Shown here: positions 55,074-63,052 of the stretch, piece by piece
Position numbering within the stretch: the first letter of the stretch is position 1
How the letters are laid out: the number at the start of each line of letters is the position of its first letter
Notes under the pieces: generated by a model
Seen by the model: only the letters and a program-made list of their open reading frames with translations
What the model was told of the DNA's origin: nothing
Databases searched by the model: none
Program-made: the position numbers and the translations under genes
From: BD2-11 sp965221785
Lineage (GTDB): Bacteria; Gemmatimonadota; Gemmatimonadetes; Longimicrobiales; Gaopeijiaceae
Length of the DNA: 64,000 nt
Assembly: GCA_965221785.1 (NCBI GenBank)
Contig: CBDCSR010000002.1
Coordinates: forward strand, 186,001-250,000
Reading direction: 5' to 3'

Positions 55074-55932
55074 CCGGCGCCGCGAGGAGTCGTCGCCTCG
55101 ATCCGGTTCTCCCGCACAGCGGTCGAGCGGCTCGGTGACGGTCACCCGGGAGCAACTCGAGCGCGTAATCCTGCGCGCTTCGGATCTCCAGTTCCGCCGG
55201 TCCAGGCCGGCCGAAGGCGAGCTTCGAGCGGGCGAGGTGGTTCAGATCGGCGCGGAGGTCGGGATTGAGGAGCGCTACATCCGACAGGCTCTCGCCGAGA
55301 TCGAAGCCGCCTCCCTCGTCCCCGCTGCGCCTCCGGACGAGGGATTGGCGCGGCGGATCGCAGGTCCCGCGATCGTGAGCACGAGCCGGGTGGTGCCCGG
55401 AAGCCCGGCGGAGGTCGAAGCGAATCTCGAGTCCTACCTGCGACACGAGGAGCTTCTCAGGCAGGTGCGTTCTCGATCCGGAGGATCGCGCTGGGAGCCG
55501 GGGAGCGGCCTCGTCCACCAGGTACGCCGCTCCCTTGACGTGGGAGGGCGCCGGTACACGCTCGCCAGGGCGCGTGACCTCCAGATCCGCGTGGCGGCGC
55601 TGGAGAGCGGCTGGTCACTCGTTACGCTGACAGCCAACATCGGCAACCTTCGCGCGCAGCGGCTCGCCGGCTGGTTCACGGGATTGGGGTTGGCCGGGGC
55701 GGCCGGCGGTTTCGGCCTGTTCATGGCGACAGGAGGCGGCGCCCTGCCGCTTCTGGGCGGACTCGCGATCCTCTCGGGGTTCGCGACCCTCGCGACAGTC
55801 TCCGCGCGGTCCGGGCTGCGGAAGGCCGGGCAACGGACGACACTCGCACTGGAGGGCCTTCTGGACCGGCTGGAACGCGGCGAGAATCTTCGGAACGAGG
55901 AGGAGCCATGGCACCGGAAGCTCCTGCGCTGA
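55060..55932 (+). CDS. Hypothetical membrane protein with N-terminal helical domain
   Basis: A 290-residue protein not recognised. Residues 30-90 (TREQLERVILRASDLQFRR; GEVVQIGAEVGIEERYIRQA) look like a small helical domain seen at the start of some bacterial membrane proteins; residues 200-245 hold two hydrophobic helices (WFTGLGLAGAAGGFGLFM; GGALPLLGGLAILSGFATL). Start at 55060 has GAGGCGGGA just before; upstream starts are possible. It lies between an aminotransferase and the Tat-exported epimerase-like gene, probably in one transcript. Confidence 0.65.
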   Translation: MPPADRRREESSPRSGSPAQRSSGSVTVTREQLERVILRASDLQFRRSRPAEGELRAGEVVQIGAEVGIEERYIRQALAEIEAASLVPAAPPDEGLARRIAGPAIVSTSRVVPGSPAEVEANLESYLRHEELLRQVRSRSGGSRWEPGSGLVHQVRRSLDVGGRRYTLARARDLQIRVAALESGWSLVTLTANIGNLRAQRLAGWFTGLGLAGAAGGFGLFMATGGGALPLLGGLAILSGFATLATVSARSGLRKAGQRTTLALEGLLDRLERGENLRNEEEPWHRKLLR

Positions 55933-55945
55933 GCGAGGAAACAAG

Positions 55946-57040
55946 ATGCTCGACACCTGTCTCTCACGCCGCCGTTTTCTTCAGACCACGACGCTCGCGA
56001 TCGGCGGCCTGGGCATCGGCGCCTGCCGGCTGGACGGCGGATCCGCGCCGACCGCGCTCCGGATTCTCATCCTGGGAGGCACCGGCTTCGTCGGCCCCCA
56101 CCAGGTCAGGACCGCCCTTGCGCGGGGGCACCAGGTCACCCTCTTCAACCGGGGCATCACCAACCCGGAGCTGTTCCCCGACCTCGAGACCCTGATCGGC
56201 GACCGGGACGGCGACCTGGCGGCGCTGGAAGGGCGCACGTGGGACGTCGTCATCGACAATTCGGCCAACCTTCCCCGCTGGGTGCGGCTCTCGGCCGAGG
56301 CGCTGCGCGGCTCCGTCGGGAAATACCTCTTCGTGTCCTCGACCGGCGTCTACATCCCCTACCTCACCACCGACATCCGGGAGGGAGCCCCGGTCGACAC
56401 CATCGATGACCCGGAGACCGAGGTCGTCAACGGCCGCACCTTCGGCGCCCTGAAGGCGCTCGCCGAGGAGGAAGCCCGCACCACCTTCCCCGACACCCAC
56501 CTGGTCCTGCGCCCGACCTACATCATCGGACCCGGCGACCCGACCGACCGCTACACCTACTGGCCGGTGCGGCTGGCGCGCGGCGGCGAAGTCCTCGCGC
56601 CGGGCACTCCCGACGACCCCATGCAGCACGTCGACGTACGCGACCTGGCCGCCTTCATGATCAAGTCCCTGGAGGACGACCTTGCCAGCACCTACAACGT
56701 GGTCGGTCCGCGCGAGCCGCTCACGATGGGCGGCCTGCTCGAACGGACGCGCGCGGCCGTGGGCTCCGACGCCACCCTGACGTGGGTGGACGCCGCCTTC
56801 CTGCAGGAGCAAGGCCTTTCGGCCCTGACCTACTGGACCGAACCCGCAGGCGACTACCTCGGCATGATGCAGGTCAACGGGGACAAGGCCTTCGACGCAG
56901 GGTTCGCGATGCGGCCCCTGGAAGAGACCGCGCGCGACACGCTGCAGTGGTTCAACGCCCAGGATGCGGAACGGCAGGAGTTGCGGTCGGGGCTGACGGC
57001 GGAGCGGGAAACGGAGTTGCTGGCGGCGTTTCGAGGGTGA
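55946..57040 (+). CDS. Tat-exported NAD-dependent epimerase/dehydratase-like protein
   Basis: A 364-residue extended-SDR-like protein preceded by a twin-arginine signal (LSRRRFLQTTTLAIGGLGIG). The Rossmann motif ILGGTGFVGPHQV is at about 42; FVSSTGVYIPY near 130 stands where SDRs have the Ser/Tyr-Lys active site, but the Lys partner is not in the usual YxxxK spacing, and LRPTYIIGPGDPTDRYTYW follows. An exported SDR would need a cofactor bound before export. Role unknown. Starts 13 bp after the membrane protein gene. Confidence 0.85.
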   Translation: MLDTCLSRRRFLQTTTLAIGGLGIGACRLDGGSAPTALRILILGGTGFVGPHQVRTALARGHQVTLFNRGITNPELFPDLETLIGDRDGDLAALEGRTWDVVIDNSANLPRWVRLSAEALRGSVGKYLFVSSTGVYIPYLTTDIREGAPVDTIDDPETEVVNGRTFGALKALAEEEARTTFPDTHLVLRPTYIIGPGDPTDRYTYWPVRLARGGEVLAPGTPDDPMQHVDVRDLAAFMIKSLEDDLASTYNVVGPREPLTMGGLLERTRAAVGSDATLTWVDAAFLQEQGLSALTYWTEPAGDYLGMMQVNGDKAFDAGFAMRPLEETARDTLQWFNAQDAERQELRSGLTAERETELLAAFRG

Positions 57041-57053
57041 GGCCGGAGTGATA

Positions 57054-57656
57054 CTACCTCGGCTGAAGAGCCGCGTAGGCCTCGTAAGTCTTCGGTCCGG
57101 GGACAGACTTGATGCGCTCCCAAGCCGCCACGGCATCGGCCCGGCTCTTGCCCTTGTTCCCTGGGTCCGTCCAGAAATCCGTGATGAAGTTGTTGAATCG
57201 AGCGGCGGGGATCCGCGGCAGGCGGCCCTCCGAAAGCATGAGCTCCAATAATCGATTGCCTAGGTCCGCGTAGGTGATGCGCTGGCCTGACTGAAGTTGC
57301 GTGCGGCGCCATTCGTTGAGCCAGTACCACTGGCCCGACTTGTCTCTTAGCGCCGGGACGCGCGCGTGCACGAAGTCTCGCAGGAAGGCCTTCGTCCTGC
57401 GGTCGTCGACGTAGGCCCGGACGATGGTTTCCGCCGCCAGCCTGTCGCGCGACTCGCCGGACCGTCGACCGGGCACGGGTTTGGTCAGCGGAGCCGTTCC
57501 CGTTCGAAGAAAGTCCCGGATAAGCGCCTCAAGCTCAAGCTTCCGCCGTCGGCCTACGGCGATGCCCAGTTGGCGCGCGAAGGTCTTGAGTTCTGCGGCA
57601 TAGAAGTAGCCGTCGTCGAACTCCTCAACCGACATGGAGGCATGGAGCTTCGCCAT
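57054..57656 (-). CDS. SAP-domain-like small protein
   Basis: A 200-residue soluble protein. The segment YFYAAELKTFARQLGIAVGRRRKLELEALI near 15-45 fits the SAP fold (helix-extended loop-helix, nucleic-acid binding) and the rest is basic and helical (GKSRADAVAAWERIKSVPG near the end), as in SAP proteins of the DUF6434 type. It converges on the epimerase-like gene 14 bp away. Start taken at the ATG at 57656 (MAKLHASMSVEE); the frame is open for 24 more codons without support. Function unknown; a DNA or RNA role is inferred only. Confidence 0.7.
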   Translation of the reverse strand: MAKLHASMSVEEFDDGYFYAAELKTFARQLGIAVGRRRKLELEALIRDFLRTGTAPLTKPVPGRRSGESRDRLAAETIVRAYVDDRRTKAFLRDFVHARVPALRDKSGQWYWLNEWRRTQLQSGQRITYADLGNRLLELMLSEGRLPRIPAARFNNFITDFWTDPGNKGKSRADAVAAWERIKSVPGPKTYEAYAALQPR

Positions 57657-58035
57657 TCCACTCTCCGGCGACAGCGCTGGTGGAAAGGTCGGCCCGGACG
57701 GCGAGGGGACGCCCGGCAAACCGCACAACAGTGGACACAGTAGTTACTGGATTCCGCCGGTGGAGTGCAACGGTGTGGTCAATCCGCATCTGCGGCCGCC
57801 CTCGCCAGCCGGCGCATCCCGTGCTTCAACACCAGACGGCCTTTGAGGAGCGAGGCGCCCCAAATGCAAGCGAGAGTGGCCCGAATACCCGAGCGCGGTT
57901 CGGGTTCCGAGGACTTCGAGCGCGGTGGTCGGGCGGCTTTGAATCCGCGTCGGCGGGAGTTGGGTACGCGAGTCCATCCAGAGTAGACTGGAAAGATTCG
58001 CGGGGCCTCCGTCATGCGTACCCATCGATCCCCCC
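57657..58035. other. 379-bp gap without a recognisable gene
   Basis: Several short open frames on both strands overlap here but none has a ribosome site or a recognisable sequence; composition is somewhat less GC than the neighbours. I see no RNA gene, transposon end or long repeat. It may hold the promoter of the SAP-like gene and the terminator of the exporter gene. Confidence 0.4.
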
Positions 58036-59265
58036 CTACCCCGGCATCCTCCGGAACAGCCTCAGCACCGACCAGAACGCCAGCGCGTACATCACCGCGC
58101 CCAGCAGGAACGGGGCGCCCGGCAACTGGACCGGCGCGCTCGCGGAGGTGAAGTAGCTGAACAGCCCCGCCGTGAAGATCAGGGGCGCCACGATGCTGGT
58201 GAGGCTCATGAGTGACTGTATGCCGCCCTGGACCTTGCCCTGGTCCTCGGGAGGGACGGAGCCCGCCACCAGGCTCTGGATCGCGGGTCCGGCGACGCCA
58301 CTGATCGATCCGAACACGATGCACACGAGCAGCATCCAGCCGGCCGTGGCCAGCCCGTAGCCAACGAAGGTGACCACCGCCCAGATGAGGCCGTAAAGGA
58401 CGGCCCTTCGTTCGCCGATGCGCCTGATCACGGGCTGGACCAGCCCGCCCTGCACGATCGCCGACATGATCCCCACCAGCGCCAGCGACAGGCCGTTCGC
58501 CCGCTCGTCCCACCCGAACTTGTGGCCGGTGTACAGAACCCAGACGGTCTCGAGCCCGCGCTGCGCGAGGATGACGAAGACGAACGCCGCGGTAAGGCCC
58601 GCAACCAGCGGATACGACTTCAGCACGTGCAGGCTCCCCACCGGGTTGGCCTTGCGCCAGCGGAAGACATCGCGCTTCTCCGGGGGCAGTGATTCCGGCA
58701 GGACGAAGAAGCCGTAGAGCCAGTTCACAAGCGCGAGCCCCGCGGAGGCGAAGAAGGGCAGCCGCAGGTCGATGCTTCCGAGCAAGCCGCCTATGGCGGG
58801 ACCGAAGATGAAGCCGAGCCCGAACGCCACGCCGATGAGCCCGAAGTTCCGCGCGCGGTTCTCCGGCTTCGACACGTCGGCGATGTAGGCGTTGGCGGTG
58901 GTGGCGCTGGCCCCCATCACGCCCGCGATCAGGCGGCCGGCGAAAAGCCAGCCGATGGTTGGCGCGAAGCCCATGACGAGGTAATCGATCCCGAGCCCGA
59001 AGAGAGAGATCAGGATGACCGGGCGGCGTCCCACCCGGTCCGACAACGCCCCGAGAAGCGGAGCGAACACGAACTGGGTAACCGCGTAGGTGGCGGCGAG
59101 GACGCCGTACCAGCGCCCGGCCAGCGCGGAGCTGCCTCCCACGAACTCACGGATCAACTCCGGCAGGATCGGGATGATGATCCCGATCCCCAGCATGTCG
59201 ATGAAGACCGTGATGAGGATGAAGATCATCGCGGCCTTGCGGCGCTGTCCGGAGGACCTCACCAC
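58036..59265 (-). CDS. MFS exporter of the TetA type (12 helices)
   Basis: A 409-residue major facilitator. Twelve hydrophobic segments are visible; the loop 2-3 motif is GALSDRVGRRPVI (near 73) and motif C-like GLGFIFGPAIGGLLGS near 150, both typical of the TCR/Tet drug:proton antiporter branch. The start is one of two adjacent GTG codons at 59265-59260. It may export a drug or sugar; the family does not fix the substrate. It follows the ankyrin operon on the same strand by 83 bp... the ankyrin stop at 59349 lies upstream of it. Confidence 0.9.
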   Translation of the reverse strand: MVRSSGQRRKAAMIFILITVFIDMLGIGIIIPILPELIREFVGGSSALAGRWYGVLAATYAVTQFVFAPLLGALSDRVGRRPVILISLFGLGIDYLVMGFAPTIGWLFAGRLIAGVMGASATTANAYIADVSKPENRARNFGLIGVAFGLGFIFGPAIGGLLGSIDLRLPFFASAGLALVNWLYGFFVLPESLPPEKRDVFRWRKANPVGSLHVLKSYPLVAGLTAAFVFVILAQRGLETVWVLYTGHKFGWDERANGLSLALVGIMSAIVQGGLVQPVIRRIGERRAVLYGLIWAVVTFVGYGLATAGWMLLVCIVFGSISGVAGPAIQSLVAGSVPPEDQGKVQGGIQSLMSLTSIVAPLIFTAGLFSYFTSASAPVQLPGAPFLLGAVMYALAFWSVLRLFRRMPG

Positions 59266-59348
59266 GGGATCGGCGCCGAAAGCGGAGGGTCAGGAGGGCT
59301 GGTTCGCGAAGTCCGGGAGCCGGGCTCGCGGAGACTCGGGATCAGCCC

Positions 59349-61580
59349 CTAGCAGGACACGCAGTTGTTGTTGTTCTTCGACCCCAGGCGCTCCAGCAGA
59401 GCGATGGTGGCCGGGAACGGCTGCACGCGCTGCACCGGACCGTTGGCCATGTCGGCGGTGGTCTGGCCCCTGCGGCTCAGCACCGTGACGTCGGCGCCGT
59501 GCTCCACCAGATAGAGCACCAGCTCGTCATCGCCCCGGGACGCGGCGTGATGGAGCGCCGTGTAGGCGTTGGCGTCGCGCGCGTTGACGTCCGCGTTGGC
59601 TTCCTCCACCAGGAACTTCACCGCCGCGAGCCAGTTGTCGGGGACGTATCGGTGCGCGTTGCCAGCGAAGGACTGGCCGTAGCCGACGCCGGATGCGGCG
59701 TGGATCGGGAAGATGGCGGGCCCGCCCACGGGGACGGGCGGAACCCCGGAAAGATCCTCGTCGTCGTCCCGTCCATAGCCCTCCTGAGCGGGCTCTTCCT
59801 CCTCCTCGTCCGTCTCGCCTTCGGCGTTGGCGAGAGGCTCGCCAGCCTCTTCCTCGGCCACCTCCTCACCCTCCGCGGCAGCCTCGCCTTCCGCAGCTTC
59901 GTCACCCTCCAGGGCTCCCTCGCCTTCCGCAGCCTCGGCGACCGCTTCCTCCGCCAGCGTCGGCTCCGGGGGCGGCGGGGGACGGCGCCGGCGGCGCTGC
60001 GGCGGCTTCATGGTGGGGATGTCGGGGTCGGCGCCGTGCTCCATGAGCAGCCGCATCGCGTCGACATCGAGGGCGTAGGCGGCCCGCCAGAACGGCGTCG
60101 CGCCCTGCAGGTTGATGCCACTGCCGCGCAGCACGCCGAAGGTGTACTCCATGAACCAGAGATGGGCCTTCAGGCGCAGGTTGGGATCCGCCCCGGCTTC
60201 GAGCAGGGCTTCCAGCATCTCCAGGTGGGTCGCGTCCTGCCGCAGATGCTCGGTGGGGTGCGCGTACGAGGCCCGGGGCGCCCACCGCCGCTCCAGCACG
60301 GCGAAGAGCGGGGTCGTGCCCGCCTGGCTCGCCAGGTTGGGGTCGGCGCCATGTTCGAGCAGGGTCAGGGCCAGATCGAACTGACCGTTCACGGCCGCCA
60401 TGAGGATTGGCGAGGTCTGGTCGCCGTCGGAAACCTGGTTGACGTCCGCGCCGGCGTCGAGCAGCGCCAGAGTCGCCTCCAGGTGGCCTTGCCGGATCGC
60501 GTGCAGGAGGGGCGTCAGTCCGCCCCAGGCACCGACCATCTGGGCGTAGGACATCGGACGCGGCTCTTCCTGCTCGTCCTCGTCGGATGCTGCCTCCTCC
60601 GCCTCGGTGTCGGCTTCCTCCGGCTCGTCGCCTTCGTCGGACTCGTCGCCTTCCTCCGCCTCGCCGGATTCCTCGTCCTGTTCGGCGGCACCCTCCCCCG
60701 CCTCGGGCGCCGCGTCGGCCTCGGTCCCGGATCCCTCGCCCTCTTCTTCTTCCGCCTCGACCTGGCCTTCCTGGTTGGCCATGGTGCGCCCGTCGCTCGC
60801 CGGATCGGGCACGTCGGGCCACCTGCGCTGGATCTCGCGCGATGCCTCGATGGCCGCCTGCACCTGGCTGGGGGTGGGCTGCCAGTCGGGACCGCCGCCC
60901 TCCTTCTCCTTGAAGTCGGCGAGGAACTCGTTCAGGCGGCGCTCGGCCGCGGCATCGGCCCGCTCCTGCTCCGCCACGTCCACCGACCAGGCCGCGAGCG
61001 ACAGATCGGCGCCCGCTCCCAGCAGCACCTCCATGGCCGCTACCCGGTTGTTGGCGGCGGCGAAGATCAGGGGGGTCTGGCCCCATGCGCCCTCGCGTCC
61101 GTTCACGTCCGCGCCGGCTTCCACCAGCTCGGCGACCACCCCGGGATCGCCGGTGGCCGCAGCCAGGTGGAGAGGCGTCGCGCCCGAATTGGTCGTGCTC
61201 GCGTTGGGGTCGCTGCCCGCGTCCAGAAGCACCTCGACCACGGTGGCGCGCGCGCCCCGGGATGCCAGGTGGAGGGGTGTGTAGTGCCCGATGCGGGTGC
61301 CCGCGTCCACGCGCGCGCCCGCATAGAGCAACACGTCCGCGAGTTCGGCGTCGCCGCGCTCGGCGGCCCAGTGGAGCGCGGTCATGCCGTCGCCCTGGGG
61401 CGCGTTCACGTCCGCGCCTTCCCGCAGCAGGCGCCGCACGGCCTCCAGGTCGCCCCGCGCGGCCGCGTCCGCCACCGGCGCGTCGGACCAGCCGCCGCCC
61501 AGCAGCAGCAGGGGCACGATCGCCATCCCCAGGAAGCGCGCGCGCCCGCCCGGGCTTCCCATCGGCCGCGCCGTCTTCAT
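59349..61580 (-). CDS. Secreted ankyrin-repeat protein (module 2) with two acidic inserts
   Basis: A 743-residue exported paralogue of the ankyrin protein at 33819. Signal peptide FLGMAIVPLLLLGGGWSDA; first repeats (MTALHWAAERGDAELADVLL; YTPLHLASRGARATVVEVL); a linker sharing PTxxxVQAAxEASRE with module 1; an acidic insert at 272-338 made almost only of Glu, Asp, Gly, Ala, Ser; second repeats (GLTPLLHAIRQGHLEATLAL); an Arg/Pro run and second Glu-rich insert (527-600); the shared FPIHAASG segment, last repeats and an ending KNNNNCVSC with a CxxC. The start overlaps the DUF1552 stop as ATGA. Probable scaffold for the DUF1592/DUF1552 proteins. Confidence 0.9.
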   Translation of the reverse strand: MKTARPMGSPGGRARFLGMAIVPLLLLGGGWSDAPVADAAARGDLEAVRRLLREGADVNAPQGDGMTALHWAAERGDAELADVLLYAGARVDAGTRIGHYTPLHLASRGARATVVEVLLDAGSDPNASTTNSGATPLHLAAATGDPGVVAELVEAGADVNGREGAWGQTPLIFAAANNRVAAMEVLLGAGADLSLAAWSVDVAEQERADAAAERRLNEFLADFKEKEGGGPDWQPTPSQVQAAIEASREIQRRWPDVPDPASDGRTMANQEGQVEAEEEEGEGSGTEADAAPEAGEGAAEQDEESGEAEEGDESDEGDEPEEADTEAEEAASDEDEQEEPRPMSYAQMVGAWGGLTPLLHAIRQGHLEATLALLDAGADVNQVSDGDQTSPILMAAVNGQFDLALTLLEHGADPNLASQAGTTPLFAVLERRWAPRASYAHPTEHLRQDATHLEMLEALLEAGADPNLRLKAHLWFMEYTFGVLRGSGINLQGATPFWRAAYALDVDAMRLLMEHGADPDIPTMKPPQRRRRRPPPPPEPTLAEEAVAEAAEGEGALEGDEAAEGEAAAEGEEVAEEEAGEPLANAEGETDEEEEEPAQEGYGRDDDEDLSGVPPVPVGGPAIFPIHAASGVGYGQSFAGNAHRYVPDNWLAAVKFLVEEANADVNARDANAYTALHHAASRGDDELVLYLVEHGADVTVLSRRGQTTADMANGPVQRVQPFPATIALLERLGSKNNNNCVSC

Positions 61581-62974
61581 GACGTCACCGGCACGGTCAG
61601 GGAGAACTCGCCGGTTGCATCTCCGAACGTGACCATGTCGTCGTGGCCGAGCTTGTGCAGCAGCGTGGTGAACACGTTCGCCATGGGCGTGCCGTCCGGG
61701 GCCTTCAGGTGCAGGTCGCCCTCCAGCTGGCCGTTGGCCCCACCCATGATCACCAGCGGGCACCGCCGGTGGTTGTGCAGGTTGGCGTCCCCCATCGGCG
61801 AGCCCCAGATGATCATGGACCGGTCCAGCAGGCTCATCTCCCCGTCCATCGTCTCCTGCAGCCGCTCCAGCAGGTACGCCAGCTGCCCCGTGCGCCACTG
61901 GCAGATCGTGTTGAATTCGAGGATGGCCTCCTCGTTGCCGCCGTGGTGAGAGGCGGGATGGAACGCGCGGTCCGAACCGCTCTCCGGGAACCTCCGGTTG
62001 GAGGCGTCCCGTCCCATCTTGAGCGAGGCGACCCGGGTCGCGTCCGTCTCGAAGGCCAGCACCTGCAGGTCGAAGAGGAGGCGCATGTGCTCGGCAAAGG
62101 AGTCGGGCACGCCCGGAGGCGCGCCGGGCAGCTCGCGCGGGGCCCCGCTGGTGTTGCGCTCCTCAACCCGCTCGATGCGCCGCTCGATCTCGCGGACGCT
62201 GTCCAGGTAGCGATCGACCCTCTGCAGGTCCACCGCGCCCAACTGGCGCCGCAGGTCGGCCACCTCGCCCGCGACCCAGTCCAGGATGCTCCCGTGGGTC
62301 CGGCGCCGGCGCGCCCGCTCATCGGCGCTCCCGCCCGCCCCGAACAGCATGTCGAACGCGGCGCGCGGACTGCGGATCATCGGCAGCGGGAGGTCGGGCG
62401 ACGCCCAGCTGATCGAGTCCATGTACGAGCACGAGTAGTTGTAGTCGCAGCCTCCCCCCGAGTCCGTGGGCTCGATGCAGAGCTGAAGCGAAGGGAGCAC
62501 CGTGTCCTGGCCGAAGCGCTGGGCGTGAAGCTGATCCAGAGAGGTGCCGCAGTAGATGTCCGAGCCCTGGGTCTGCTTCGGATGCGACTGGGTCAGGAAC
62601 ACCGCGCTGGAGCGGAAGTGGTCGCCGCCCACCTCCGGCGGCGCGAAGGCCTCCGCCATGCGCACGTCGGTGTTGCTGATGATGGTCATGTAGTCACGCC
62701 ACGGCTCGAGCCCCTTCAGCACGTTGACGTCGCTGAGCTCGAAATCCCGCCCCTGCGTGACGGGCGCGAACAGATGCTGCCTGGCGCCCCACTCGTTGCA
62801 GCCGGGGACGCCGTGCACCTCCTCGATGCAGATCAGCCGTGTCGGCTCGCCGGCCGCGCGCCCGCGCGCAATACCGGCGGGAATCATCGCGTCCAGCAGC
62901 GGAAGCGCGAGGGTGGCGCCCGCCCCGCGCAGGAAGGTGCGCCGAGGAAGAGCCCTGCTGGTCAGAACATGCAT
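61577..62974 (-). CDS. DUF1552 (HxxSHH) protein, Tat-like signal (module 2)
   Basis: A 465-residue paralogue of the DUF1552 protein at 32401. Signal ALPRRTFLRGAGATLALPLL; motif HxxSHH as FHPASHHGG near 332; end segment IWGSPMGDANLHNHRRCP near 395. Between the two copies, conserved blocks include SNTDVRMAE, SLDQLHAQRFGQDTVLPSLQ, GGGCDYNYSCSYMDSISWASP and the metal-binding-like C-terminal part, so they are clear homologues. The start at 62974 has only a weak ribosome site. It follows the DUF1592 gene by 78 bp and overlaps the ankyrin gene. Confidence 0.88.
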   Translation of the reverse strand: MHVLTSRALPRRTFLRGAGATLALPLLDAMIPAGIARGRAAGEPTRLICIEEVHGVPGCNEWGARQHLFAPVTQGRDFELSDVNVLKGLEPWRDYMTIISNTDVRMAEAFAPPEVGGDHFRSSAVFLTQSHPKQTQGSDIYCGTSLDQLHAQRFGQDTVLPSLQLCIEPTDSGGGCDYNYSCSYMDSISWASPDLPLPMIRSPRAAFDMLFGAGGSADERARRRRTHGSILDWVAGEVADLRRQLGAVDLQRVDRYLDSVREIERRIERVEERNTSGAPRELPGAPPGVPDSFAEHMRLLFDLQVLAFETDATRVASLKMGRDASNRRFPESGSDRAFHPASHHGGNEEAILEFNTICQWRTGQLAYLLERLQETMDGEMSLLDRSMIIWGSPMGDANLHNHRRCPLVIMGGANGQLEGDLHLKAPDGTPMANVFTTLLHKLGHDDMVTFGDATGEFSLTVPVTS

Positions 62975-63052
62975 GCCACGATCCAGGATGAAGGATGATG
63001 GACGCGGGCCCGCCCGTGCCGTCTGCGGCCGAGGGCGCGGTTCGCGGTCATA

